A stretch of 64,000 nt of DNA. Source: Plumapathes pennacea. Its lineage: Eukaryota > Cnidaria > Anthozoa > Antipatharia > Myriopathidae. Below the pieces are notes generated by a model. The model did not search any database, was not told where the DNA came from, and was given only the letters and a program-made list of their open reading frames with translations. This document shows positions 1-12,500 of the stretch, one piece after another. Positions within the stretch are counted from its first letter, which is position 1. Every line of letters begins with the position of its first letter. The translations under genes were made by a program, and so were the position numbers. The DNA lies in contig OZ038465.1 of assembly GCA_964036295.1 (NCBI GenBank), positions 19,121,831-19,185,830 of the forward strand, given 5' to 3'.

Positions 1-3000
1 AGCCAGCTACACATGGACTCATTCTTCCTGATCACAAGGAGACTCTTCAAAGTCTTCAACACAGCGGAGCGCACAGACTTGATCGAATGACGCAGGAAGG
101 GCCACAGACGGGGAACCAGCTCAGTGAGACTCCCAGCCTCACCAACTGAATCCATGGAGACGGACGGACAGGAGAGGATGGCGGACAGTAACATCATGAT
201 GCTGTTTGTTGACGCTGTCAAGTCATCCAGCTCCACCAGAGTGTCCCACAGAGTCATTAACAACTCATGTACCTAAGGATCAAGATGAGAGGCCCTCAGT
301 ATATGTTTACACAGTTCATTTGCTGTCAGAGAAACTAAGCAACACCCCACATAGATTATTAGTGCCTGACTTCCTATACAGCCGTTTTCGCATGAGTGTC
401 GAAAGTATCGTGTGATTGCTTTGGGTTTGCGTTTGCTACGCTTTCCGATTGGTCCTGACAAGTTTTTCAACATTCTTGGCCAATCAAGAGCAAATGCAAA
501 AGCTGGTTGCGATATTCTCACGCAAGAAAGCAAGTGGCGATGGCGTGTTCTCGCACTACTGATTGGTTAGTAAAACCAATCGTAATTACTTGGTTTTGGT
601 TTTGGTTTTGGTTTTGCTCGTACTTCTAATTGGTCGGACGTGACTGGCTCTGTGATTGCTTTGGTTTTCGACAGTCATCCAAAAAGCGTTCTGTGCATCA
701 ACATGCTATGTTGAATTACAGGGAAGCACTAAGGAATTTTCAAGAACTACCCTGAACTCTAAAAGTGTGGAGAAATCATGCACCGCTGCCTTGTGAGATG
801 TACATACATTATTGAACATGAACTTGATCACACTCTGTGCAACAGGCAACAAAGCAGATGCAGCCACCGCACGCACATCATCGTCATCATCCTGCAGAGC
901 AGTGACTATTGGTTCCAGCACTAGAGGTAACAACTCCTCTGTTAAGTCCTGTGGATGCAAAACAAACCAAAGTTTATGTTACGAGATGTGTATGCGTTTG
1001 TTCTCTCACATTTAGAGTACTGTGGCCCGATACTTGTTGGCATCTCAAAGCCTCAATCCAACAAACTGGAGGATGCAATTTTTTATCTTCCTAGATCTAT
1101 CTCATGGACTTGCTAAATCATACACTCAGGAAAGAGCCCTTCAATTAACTAAAGTACGGACACTTCAGCATCACGGGTATTTCCAATCATTAATTTTACT
1201 TTTTAAATGTATGAAAGAGCAAGGCCCAGCATATATATTTAAAACTTGTTTAAACTACGTCTAGCACATCACGATTTACGTGGCTCCGGTACGTCGTTTA
1301 AATTCTAACTAGTTAAAGAACTCTTACTCGTACACCACCAGCCACCTATGGAACAGTAGCTCTTGGTACAAAGGCATTCACAGGGATGCCTGAGTTAATA
1401 AGTGGAACTCAGCCCATATTTATACACATTTATACACGCATATGTACAGTTACTACGGCTCGTGTAAGCTATAGCTTTAGTGAATTTTAGGAGGGGTTCG
1501 GATTATACTGTCTTATACCTGTCTGACAGCTAGGAGATACTTGAGTCCCAGCAGACCGCCGTGCCGTACTTCCCACTGTATCTGAGCCTGTAGGGTCAGC
1601 TGCACCATCATCACCTTCTTCACTCCATCAGCATCCATATGCTTCAGGATCACACCAATGGTTTGTGCACAAGTCTCACGCACCGGGGCAACAACCTGGA
1701 GACGCAAACAAACAATGAAAAAGAGGTTATTATTACACGGGAAGGAGTGCAATTCAGCGGAGTATTTTTTACGAGTCGGTTCTATTTTTTCGAGCATGCT
1801 TCAGGCGAGAAAAAATAAAACTGACGAGTAAAAATACGGCCGTATTGCAGGAATGTTCGTGTAAAAAAATGTTTATTATACGACAAACGAAGCAGGGAAA
1901 ACGTTCTCGTCCCCCACAACATGGGAAAAAAAGGGTGCGTTCGTAAACTCTGCTTGCGAAAATTGATCACGTAAGCTAATAAACCAGTTGATCTGGTTCC
2001 TGACCATCCCCCCATCTTTGCACTCGTTTTGGCCTTTATTTGCACTCAGAGATATGAAGTTGTGTAATAAAACAGAATACAACACTGGCTTTGTCACTGA
2101 CAACAACAGCTGGTAATATTAGCAAATGTATGAAAACATCTTGCGTCTAAATACCACACAAAACAAAGTACCTCATCAGAAACAAAGTCTCCAAACCGGT
2201 CCAATGCCATAACACAGAGCAGATGCAGAGCCATGTTCTCAAGCCACTTTTTGTTTTCTGTCTCCATCTGGAGGGACAAGTGAGGGAATTGTAAGCAGAG
2301 GAAGCATTTCAGTTCATGCAATACCAAACTACAGTAAGCTTCAGCTGACATTTTAACAAAAATGTATTCATCATTCTTATGATTATTTGTTATACTATTC
2401 TGATCTACAAATTTAGACGTTGTTAGCTTCTCGTTTGTTATTTCTTACTTAATATTACAATCCTTAGCGAAACAGCTTATTTTTCTATTAGTATGATTGT
2501 TTCATCAACCAAAGATACAATACTATAGCTTGATATGTTTTGTTGGTAATTCTCCCAACTGATCACACTTATAGAGCCGTTTTCGGATGAGTGTCAAAAA
2601 CCAAAACCAAAGTAATCACACAGGCCAATCACAGAGACTGAGAGAAAACAGTTCAGCCAATCACAGAGACTGAGAGAAAACAGTTCAGCCAATTGGAAGC
2701 CAAGGTAATTCGCATTTGGTCTTGTGTTTGGTTTTACTTTCCAATCAGCAGTGCAAGTACACACCATCGCTTGCGTGAGAAGTGTTTGGTTTTGGTTTAT
2801 AAAGTACAGTAGCATTCCACTGCAAGCTTTTCTACTCACACTGTGGGCAGGCATATCTGCAGTTTTACCTGCTCCATGCCCATGAACCTTGATTATTTCT
2901 CTAAGTCCAGTTGCTGCACCATGACGAACCTGAAATAGATAAAATAATGGGCATGAAAACTCCAAACCACCTCTTTCCATTCACTGTTGATGCAGAATTC

Positions 3001-6000
3001 TGATGATTTGCATACAGTATTATAAAAATCTTCTGTCAACTTTCTTGATTAAAAGTATTGACCAGACTTAAAGAGACCCTCTCACTGTAGATGCTTTGCA
3101 AACCCAGTGACTGACGGCTGCCATTTTCGTATCATTCAAAAATGGTGGATTCTCATGTTTTTCTACATTTTTATTGCTAAATAAATCAGCACAAACTCAG
3201 AAAGTGTATTGAATATGGCAAGCAGCAACAGTCAGATTGATCAGTCAAAACATGGACACCTCAGGAAAGTCGAGCTCTGGAAACATGAGTGCACAAAGCA
3301 TCTACGGTGAAGGGTCTCTTTAATTAAATTAAGTAACTAGCTTCAGTATATAAACATGTACCTAGTACTCACCTCCCATGACTGGTGGAACAACTCCTGA
3401 CAGAGTTCCTGACAGAATGTTACAAATGGCCATTCACTTGACTGAAAAGATACAAAGAGGGCAACACCATTCAATCAGTAAAACAGTTGGTGATAATATT
3501 ATTACTATTCAAACAATTCACACTGATTAATGTGTGGCCAATAACATGTCTACACCAGAGGATATAATGCTGTAACACAGTAAAAACACTGTGTATACCA
3601 TATTCATGAAGGCGTGTGCTCTGTGTTACAGCAATGCTGCATCAGTGCAAGAATTCATTTGTGTGCACTGGAAGCACATACCAAAATTAGAATCCTTGAG
3701 AAATTTGAGTGTTGTAGTTTAAAAATCTGCAAAGTTACAGCAGCTGTTTCAATTTGTAGAGATTTGTAAGGAGAATCTTGCCTCACAAGCCTCACTTTCA
3801 TGTATTTGCTGCACTATACATATGGGCAAATTTGCTTTAAAAATTCAGTGTACACCATTGAAATGGCACAAAGCTACTATTTAAAATATGGCCTTTGATG
3901 TGGTGTCAGAAATTTTATCTTAAAAGTTAACCTTCTAAGCGTATGTAAATTAGGTCTGCCATTTATAAATAAGGTGTATATAATTATACATGATAGCAGA
4001 AGAGGAATCTGAAAGGGTTGTCATAAAAATCCTGGTCCTGCACCTCTTCAAATGTTGCCGTTGCATCAGTGACCTGATCCATGACCATCTTGTCTGGGTC
4101 AGACGGCTGATTCACCAACACACTTGTTGTTTTACGCTTCTTAGTACAAGGCCCAGGGCTGTCTACATCAGTATCGGCATCAAGACTGAAGAGCAAACAT
4201 TAATGCACAGGTCAATTTGGTCTCTCATTCATTGTGGACTAATGCAATGGCTACATTAGTTTAAGAGTTGCTTCTTTAAAACATGTATCTGTGAGTTTGC
4301 CAGGCAACATGTACTGTAAATGCTCTAATAAACCCTCAGCGGGTGTGGCTTATCTAACAATTGACCATGTGGGGGGTTATTTTAAAAGATGAGATGACTG
4401 CAAGAGGTATACTGTATTCTTGGTCAACAAAATACTATGTGAAGTTAGATGTGGGAAATGGTAAAGTTCAAAAATATATCACCAAGCACCTAATGCACAT
4501 CATTTGTATTGTAGTTTCTCTACTAATTTTGGTGCTAAAAGTTGACAGAATGAAAATGAGGGGAGAAAAGTGGGGGGGTTACTAGAGACAGCCAAGCTTA
4601 TTTCAAAATTTCACCTTGTAGATGGGGGGCTTATTAGTGAATTTACAAAAGCCAAAGGTATAATCTGCCAAGCTTGGATGTGTAGACAAACTGGTCTATT
4701 TAGCTCGGCTATTGTTGTCAAGTAGAATTCATATTTTTGCATCAAAGAAATATTGCAGGTCAATATTATTATTACCTGCATTTGTTTTATGTGCATAATG
4801 TGATTGAAGACTTTACCTGGAACTGTTTACTGATTCCCCTTCCTTTGAAGTTTCTTTTGATCTCTGTTTTGCAAAAAGTTTGGCTTTCCTCTTGGCTCGG
4901 TTTTTTTCCCTTGCGCTCAATCCAGAGGATGAACTAATGGCAGCAATCTCAGCAGCAACAACATCTGCTGCACTCTAAAAAAACAAACAAACAAACAAAC
5001 AAACAAACAAACAAACAAACAACAATACTGACCATTCACATGGTATACAAAAGAATATATCCTATAGCTGACTCCTCAGAATTTTCAAGTACCAAAGATG
5101 GTAAGGCAACTTGTACTACTTCACATTACCACTCATGTGATATACCTCAAAAGACTTTTGTCTTGAAGTGGCTTTCATTTCAGGAACACGCAACATCAGA
5201 TCACTGTCATCAAAAAGCTGGTCCATGCCTACATCTAATCCAGGAACCACGTCAAGACCAAGGCGCTTCCGCAGAAGCTTCTGCTGATGTGCAAGTCTGT
5301 CTTTAGGATCAAGTCCTGCAGTAAGAGATTGTGTCCATTTTTTACATGTTGTCCTACTCCATGTTTCTGTATACTGTGAAACATTCCATTAAGGGGAAAC
5401 CCTCGGGACAACAAAAATGGTCTTGTTAATGGAGGTGTCCCTTTAAAAATAGGTTTCTTAATAACTGACCAGCTAAACAAAAATGTTTTCTTGACTCAGA
5501 ATACAATCATTAATTTAAGCAATCTTACAATAAAATGCACAATTTGTGAAAAGAAAACTGAAATCACACTGTCTTTATCATTATTTTGAAATCAGTAGAA
5601 AAACTTGAGATTTGAAAGCTGTCATTACTTGCAATATTCAAGTACATCAAAATCTAAATCATCGACATCATATTTAGTGGTCCTGTCTTAGCAGATTACA
5701 GTCAATTGTCCCCTTAATGGAGGTTCAAATAACATTCTGGAAAAGTGTTCCCATCCCCTTAACCCTTTCACTCTCAAGAGTGATCAACTTCAATTTTCTC
5801 CTTCAGTTTCTCAGCAGAAGTACATCATATAGTAAGGAGAACTTGGTTTTTGATACCTTCCTCAGATGATAGCTGATTAAACTATCAATTCTCACTACAT
5901 TACTCATACATTTTCCTCTTAAAAGGTTGGGAGAATCTGCATTTTGAACTTGGGAGTGAAAGGGTTAATAGAGGTGTCCATTTAAGAGGTAATCACTAGC

Positions 6001-9000
6001 AGGATTATATGAGCATTTTTTTGGAACAAGGAGAAGTGTCGTCTTAAAGTAGGTGAAAGTAGGTGAAATTCCACTGGAATATTATGCATCTCTATGGTGT
6101 TATTATTACCTGAAAGCTCCTCATCTGGCAGATCATACTCCGCTCCGGATGACCCTACCAAAGGCTCCCCGTGTTGTAAGACTCTGTTGATGTCAAACTT
6201 GCTGAATTCCAACAAATTGCTCCCAGCACTTTCATCTATTGAGCCTTCTGATTCACCTGTATTGTACGAGGTAAACATAACAATGTTGGAGCTGTATATA
6301 CATCACAGCGATATACTTGATTACACAAACAAAATAAAAAACAGTAGATTACTGGCGACAACAGGTGGCATTTTAGGTGGGGATGGCTTGGTATAAATCT
6401 AAAAAGATCACCAAGACAATGACAGTCATTCTTGAAGGGACGTCAAAGAGTAGGCAGGTAAATGCGTACGTGTGCATGGGTAGAATGTAATGAAAGTTGT
6501 ACGGTGCAAATAAGAAAGTGCGAAAATGTGATAAATAAAAAGTAAATAATTGTATAAATAATGGATTAAGAGTGTGGTATTGTTTAATGAGAGAACAGCA
6601 CTCTCATCTATTGAGCCTTCTGATTCACCTGTAATGTATAAGGTAAACATAACAATGTTGGAGGAACAGTGGCACTTTATATCTTCTAACGTCTGCAACA
6701 GAACTTTTTTCAAAGGTTAAAAGTAGTCGTGATTGAATGCTTTGGTTATTGCATTTGCTATGCATCTGGATTGGTCTCAAAGAAGTTTCAAAGCATTCTT
6801 CTCCAGCCAGGAATAAAAGCAAAACACGGGGTTGTGATCTTCTTACACAAAAGCAAGTCTATAGCATTTCCTAGCACTGGCGTGTTTCTTCTTAAAAGCA
6901 CAACACAAATAATTACTTTGGCTTCTGATTGGTTGAAAGTTTTTCTTACAGCCTCTGTGATTGGCTGTGTGCATAGTTAGCTTTTGGTTTTCGACACTCA
7001 TCCAAAAACTGCTCTATTATTTTGAACAATGAAGACAGACACGGAAATATGTTCTTGACGTCACATTCATTTATCAGAGTTCGTCACCATGGCTATCTTA
7101 CTTCTCGTAGTTCATGGAAAAATTTTGCATCGTTTGCAAGCCTCGTTTTCCTTGTGCACAACTTATGTCATAGAAAATGCATTGAACTAAAATATAGTTG
7201 AGTATTGAGTCCTAGTTTAGAGTTTCTTGGCTAAGTCTTGAGGTTTTGCTAGTGTTACATTTAACTACAAAATCTGCACTTGAATCCACAATTTTGTGTA
7301 ATAACCACTGACTCAAAAGCAAGGTGACTGCACCGGGAAAAACGTATTTCTGCTGTGTCGTGAGGACACGTCCAATGTGGAAACAGGGCAGTGGACAGAA
7401 TAATAAAGTTCCAAGAATACGAATATTTGCATGAGCCAGACTTTCATCTGGTGCTTGGGTAAAGCAACAGAGTAGGAGGAAGCTGGAGTAGCAATATCCC
7501 TGGGGGTGGGGTGGGGATGGGGTAGGGAGGGGTGTGGGGATTTGGGTGAGGGTACAGTTAGCCTTGTGGGTGTGGATAGCTATACATACCTTTCACCTCA
7601 ACTCCCACTGGATCCCACTGAGGAACATTTTGTGCAATGGCCTCAATTGCCTGACTTGCTGCAATCCTTGTGTCCCAGCTGCTGCTCTTCAAAAAAGTAT
7701 GGACCTGTGAAGTCAGGATGGTGGAATTACCTTGTAGAACCAATATGGCAATGCCCCTCAATATTATACCACACAATGACAAATAGATGGCACTTAGGGT
7801 TCATCAACTTCAAGACAAAACAAGGCAAGACAACTTTTATCAGAGAACCATGTGACCATGTACATAGGGTTTTATTCTCTAATAGAATAGGTAGTATTAC
7901 ATAACATTAGGTATGTATATATGATGTTAAATTCGAAAAGCTATATTAGCTATAGGTTTTTTCAATTTCTTTTCTTTTTTTTTTTTTTTTTGAAAGCTCT
8001 TGTATATATTTTTTGCTACTTCCAGGTTTTGTGGTGAAATAAGTTCTTTACACTGTAGTTGGTCACTGACTTATTAATTTCTTGATCTATCAACTTCACC
8101 AGTTCCCCTAATGGATGTTAAGGGGAGGAGGGGGGGGGGGGGGTTTAGTGGCTGGCGTGGTTCAAAATTTGGATGCTAGTATGAGGATTTGAAAAAAAAA
8201 CAAGCAGACTAAGGGTACGTTCAATTGACCGTATTCCAGACTAGAAATAGCTAAAATAATTCAAAGTTTTGCTTGTTCTGGGGGAAATTGTTTTCGGGAT
8301 TGTTTCCAAAACCTTTACCCGGCATTTCGAACAGCTGCTGATACATCTTGACGTAATTCAGCTCCAAAGCAAAATATTTTATCAATCAGTATTGTTATTC
8401 CTATTCCAGAAAAGACCCAATCAAACACACCCCAAGAATGAATCGCTACAGAGGCAAGGAAACACACACAGAAACCAAGGTACATATTAAGTTTCAGCTT
8501 AAAATTTCTGTAAAATTCAAGTTTCGTGATATCCAATGGTCATTGTTATGCAACTATTTTTATGACTATGGGACAACAAAATGGTGGATGTTAAGAGGGG
8601 AGGGGAGGGAACTGGTGAATATGTGGACGGCCCCTTTTTTTAACCACTAATGAGCATAAACAAGTAACTAGACCAAGTGGGAAAATATTACCTGTGCATT
8701 GCAACAAACTTCTGGCTGGTTGCTAAGCAAGAATTTGTCTCGAATATTTATCCCTCCTATTTACCGTGTACTAGTTAATTAACTACAGACAGCAGGGTCG
8801 TATTGATATATTGATATGAAAATGAAATGGATTGCTATAGGAACTAATAGTAGTCTGTAGAAACCACAAAAAGAGCAATCAACACATGGACGACGCCTGC
8901 CGGAAATAATAACATGCAATGTAAATTATTTATAACCACATGAATCAAACACTGTAGGACTGAACAGCAACCGTCATTTGAGTGTTCGTCACTATTACGA

Positions 9001-9261
9001 CAAGATTATGCACTCTACACCTCTCGTTACAGACGTTTTAAGACGCTTACCCTGTTCAAGAGGTTTTGCAGCTCGTGCGGGTGAAGTTTCTGTACTTCTC
9101 CGAGCTGCTTTGCAGCTGCTTTTCGCGTCACAGGAGTCGAACCAGTATCCAGCAAAAGCAAAAGACGATCGAGCCTGAAAGGCAGAAAAACCATGTATAG
9201 TAAAATGATAAACACTCGCATTACCTAATCTTACCTTGGTACAAACTAACCTTGTCGTCAT
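1..9261 (-). CDS. BTAF1: BTAF1 (TBP-associated factor 172 / Mot1), N-terminal part, 13 exons, cut by window edge
   Basis: BTAF1/Mot1 is a nuclear Snf2-type ATPase that strips TBP from DNA. Only the N-terminal HEAT-repeat half (about 570 residues) is here; the ATPase lies beyond the left edge. Exons from 5' to 3' on the minus strand: 9261-9251, 9174-9051, 7704-7590, 6256-6110, 5315-5146, 4974-4817, 4185-4044, 3441-3373, 2929-2840, 2267-2172, 1695-1519, 948-808, 272-<1. All borders are GT-AG and the phases close. Diagnostic stretches are [16 protein letters not shown] at the N terminus, [55 protein letters not shown] and [15 protein letters not shown], all matching my memory of animal BTAF1. 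The first coding exon holds only 11 bases (MTT plus two bases of an Arg codon). The donor of exon 2929-2840 (AGT|GTGAGT) was chosen because it keeps the frame. Introns carry many MITEs. Confidence 0.93.
379..694. mobile_element. MITE family A copy (BTAF1 intron)
   Basis: A short inverted-repeat element in the intron between the exons at 808-948 and 1-272. The left end reads GCCGTTTTCGCATGAGTGTC and the right end CGACAGTCATCC followed by AAAAAGCG, which is roughly its reverse complement. The interior has repeated GGTTTT units and several CCAAT/ATTGG motifs, as in the other family A copies. No transposase is encoded. Confidence 0.7.
980..1420 (+). mobile_element. Decayed non-LTR retrotransposon 3' fragment (CR1/L2-like), antisense in a BTAF1 intron
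   Basis: Broken reading frames on the plus strand give the C-terminal part of a LINE reverse-transcriptase polyprotein. [10 protein letters not shown] and [14 protein letters not shown] resemble the end of the LINE at 56820-59127 (VTRHDLRGISSK). Several stops and frameshifts make it a fossil. Clade assignment is by resemblance only. Confidence 0.5.
2572..2800. mobile_element. MITE family A copy, one end truncated, with an internal duplication
   Basis: Starts TAGAGCCGTTTTCGGATGAG like the copy at 19841. The same ten flanking bases, GATCACACTT, precede both. It contains a direct duplication of a roughly 32-base unit (CACAGAGACTGAGAGAAAAC...) at about 2631-2693. The second terminal repeat is missing; the element stops at about 2800, 40 bases from a BTAF1 exon. 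Confidence 0.65.
3072..3319. mobile_element. MITE family C, TTAA-flanked (piggyBac-type), 248 bp
   Basis: Terminal inverted repeats are AGAGACCCTCTCACTGTAGA at the left and its near reverse complement (TCTACGGTGAAGGGTCTCT) at the right. TTAA lies directly outside both ends (3068-3071 and 3320-3323), the target duplication of piggyBac-type transposons. It carries no coding capacity. A second copy lies at 48219-48476. Confidence 0.8.
4977..5021. repeat. (AAAC)n microsatellite
   Basis: About ten tandem AAAC units, directly upstream (in gene sense) of the acceptor of the BTAF1 exon 4974-4817. Confidence 0.95.
5763..5964. mobile_element. MITE family B, TTAA-flanked (piggyBac-type), 202 bp
   Basis: Left end CCCTTTCACTCTCAAGAGTG, right end GGAGTGAAAGGG, with TTAA on both sides (5759-5762 and 5965-5968). 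Related copies lie at 38401-38605, 41449-41647 and 42060-42280, with a fragment at 11735-11826. No coding capacity. Confidence 0.82.
6716..7017. mobile_element. MITE family A copy, diverged
   Basis: The right end (TTTTCGACACTCATCC then AAAAACTGCTCTA) and interior (GTGATTGAATGCTTTGGTTA, ATTGGTTG motifs) match family A. The left terminus is degraded, so the start is approximate. Confidence 0.55.
7066..7350 (-). repeat. Dispersed repeat R1, copy 1 (reverse orientation)
   Basis: Reverse complement of the segment at 33470-33745, which shares TTGTGCACAAG, TGCATTTTCTAT, TTGGCCAAGAAACTC and ACGTATTTC in order. A third partial copy lies at 54745-54880. I see no terminal repeats that define a class. 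Confidence 0.6.
7705..9050. other. BTAF1 intron with homopolymer runs
   Basis: Intron between BTAF1 exons 2 and 3. It has a T run at about 7976-7991 and a G run at about 8128-8142. GGGTACGTTCAATTGACC at 8213 resembles a transposon end, but I could not find a partner. Open frames inside have no recognisable product. Confidence 0.5.
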
Positions 9262-9586
9262 GGTTGCTTTCTACGTGGAGATAGAATAAAAATCACATGT
9301 TTAAAAATGTTCAGACTTCCTGTATTTTTTGCGAAAATCTACAAGGTCTGTCCCAGGCCCCGGACGCCATTTTACTGTGGAATGCTGGGAAGGTATTGCG
9401 CGCCCGCGCTCGAATTTCCCGCGCGTTTTTTCGGTAACATGAGTAGCCAATAAAATAGCTTTTTATAAATACTCTAACCTTCTTGACGAATCATGATCGA
9501 TATTACATCTATGTTTAGTAATTGTACATAATGCCGGACTTTTAATTTTAAAACAAGTTTTGTGTTTTATCTCGTCTGCTTCCCAA
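9262..9586. promoter_or_regulatory. Probable bidirectional promoter of BTAF1 (-) and MEIOB (+)
   Basis: The two start codons are divergent and only 325 bases apart. The middle is a GC-rich block (GCGCGCCCGCGCTCG, CCCGCGCG near 9396-9426) in otherwise AT-rich DNA, with an AGCCAATAAAAT CCAAT-like motif at about 9444. Shared control is inferred from spacing and composition. Confidence 0.6.
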
Positions 9587-12500
9587 ATGAACTCGTTTGG
9601 CACTCAACACAACTGGCCAGACGGAACTGATTGTACTCAGCGAACTATGTTCGGTGGCCGAACGTACATAAGAGACATCTGTGAAGGAATGCCCAATGCT
9701 GTAAGTTTGCCTTTAATACTATCGAGCTTTCGGCATAAAATGAATGCCCAAGTATTTTTATTGTGCCAAAGGTAAACTAAATATTATTTTTGCACTTTTT
9801 TTTTTCTGACAGAATATTGTGGGAATAGTCATCGCCAAACAAGGGATGCATCTGTTTGCTGACAAAAAAAGTAAGAGGCAAATGTCAAATGCGGCCTTGA
9901 GTTCAGTAACTGACGATTTTCCGCTCATTTAATCAACATAAAAAGTATCAAAATATAGAATTATGTACTCATTTCTGGGCACCTCTCGAGGGTTAATCTA
10001 ACCCAAGTGGCCTGGGTCTAACAAAAGTTAAAACATATTTTCAAATTAAAGGTCAGATTTCTAGAAGTTACCAGAGCTTAAGTGCCTATTTTCTGTGTTC
10101 GAGTTGGACTCAGACACCAAAAAAATGTTTACTTGATATAATTATGTATATATACTGAGAATGACCGTACAACATTTTGTGTACTGGGTGTGTTTCTTTT
10201 TAGGAATCCAAATCCAGATCACAAATCCAAAAACAGATTCTCTGTTTCTTTACTGAAATCCAAATCCGGATAATGAATCCATGTGATCCACACTGAGGAC
10301 AGATTCACTGGATCATATCCAAAATTGGATACTTTGGATCATGGATCTATTAAAGAAACGCACCCTTACATGTAGGTCTCACTTTCATTTAGATCCTGGA
10401 AGAGAGAGAGGTCATTTCCTTTTCACTCTGAGGGATTCTCCAACTGACTTTATCAATGCTAACTGCTGGGGAAGTGAGAACTTCATTGACAACTTGTCAA
10501 AGTTATTCAAGATCAATGATATTGGTAAGGCAACACTGTGTCTTTTTATTCAATTGATAGGATATTCCTGCATGATATTTTTGTGTGGGATTTTTACAAA
10601 CAGTCTAGGTTATTATGTTCTTCCCCGCCATACCCAACCCCCTTCCCTCTCTCCTCCTCCCAACTCAGGCCTTGCCGCATGAATATTTTGTGGTGATGGA
10701 TTACTAAGCCAACTGAACTAGTCATAATTTCATTGAAACCAGTTGAAGTAAAAAATCCACAAGTCCAGCATAAACAGAACAATGAGGCAGAGGCAAGGTG
10801 GAGGCCATGGACTCCAAGGTAACTTTAGTATTGTGTATAAATGTTGTTATCCTATAGTTAGTTCGCACAGCTTAGTTCACTCAAAGATTCTTTAAACTGT
10901 GTGGCCAGTGATATATCTGGTGTACCCTGGGTGTCAGAGGTTTTTCACTCTCGGAAGCTCCGAGCTGCGTGGCCGTGTATGGCTGGGGGCAAAACCACGG
11001 GTGGCAGAGGGCTGCCGGCTGATCAATCGGTCGTGAAAGAGACTTGCCTGTGGACTTATTAATTTCCTAAAAACATAGAAAATATTTGATTGTGTTTATA
11101 TAGCACTTAGAGATTACCTGTCAGTTTTCCCATCCTGTGAGTCTCACATCTGGTGATTTTCGACCCTATTTCAGACCAAAATTTGCAATTTTTGACCCTA
11201 TTTTAGACTAAATATCAAAAGCTCCTACCCTATTCCAGCCAAAGGCCCAAAATCGATACCCTATTTTGGACTAAAATGCTGAAAATGATACCCTTTGGGG
11301 CGGCACATACATATATGACTCAGAAATAATCGGAAATAATAGAAGCAGCAGTTGATTAATCAGCGTCTGGTATGTATTAAGTCTTGTTGCCTATTTGCAG
11401 TGCATACCAGTTACACTTGAGTGAGTCCCACTCCTCAGTGAGCCACTACAATGGCTTGGCCCTGAGTGAGTTGGATTCCCTCACTCACATGCCCATCAAA
11501 GCCAGTAATGATTACTACACTTTGAGTGACATTATTACAAATGGGCAAGGTCTCCATGGAGAGCACATCAATATTCAGGCTGTGGTCAAACGGGTAGGGA
11601 TGCCACCTCGTACAAGTGTCACTCGATGTTGATAACTGTTTTCCGGACTACTTTTCTTTCCTTTCTCCTTTCATTTCCTATCGTATTCGTGTGAATCATA
11701 TTTCCTATCTCATTTCACTCTTTATTGAAAAGTAACCCCTTTCGCTCCAAGCTTAGAATACAAATTCTCCCAGCTATTTAGGAAGAAAATATGTGAGCGA
11801 TATGTAGTGAGAATTAATGAAATATAAGTAACCTTGTCGTGTGGCTACATCTCGACCTTTCCTGGCTGACAAAGGTTTCTTTTCCTTTAACAGATTGGGG
11901 AACCCAAAGATATTGTGACCAGAACTGGAAAGCACGTGCGGAGATGTGAAGTTCAGCTCTTTGATGAAACCTGCATGTCTTTCTCGCTCGTACTGTGAGT
12001 TTCAAATTTTGACAAGGAGAGGAATACTGCAAAACGCTACAGTAGTAGTTTTGATTACGCTGGAAAACTGATTACTCCTGAATACAGACTGAGGTCCTTA
12101 CTGGCAAACCACGTGCACGCAATGTGCTTGCACATGCATACATGCACTATAAACTCGAACACTCCTTCTGAAAGAAGTTTTCAAAACTCCATTTTCTGAT
12201 ACTTTGTCAGATCCCGATAGTGTTTCCGCATATAGATAATACAGTGCTGCGCCTCTTTACACATCAAAAAGTGTTGGAGTAGGTTTACCACACGCACTCC
12301 CACTTTTTTTTTTTTTTTCGGAAGAAACGAGTTTGTGCGGTTTTATTGTTTGCCGAGCCACATTGGAAATATTTTTTGATCCATAAGGTGGGACGATGAA
12401 CATATCGAGCTGGCGCAGATGTGGACCCCCAAGGATATCAGTAAGACAACTCTTTCTCTCATTCTTAATGACTCCCCACCCAACCCTTCCCATTGTAGGC

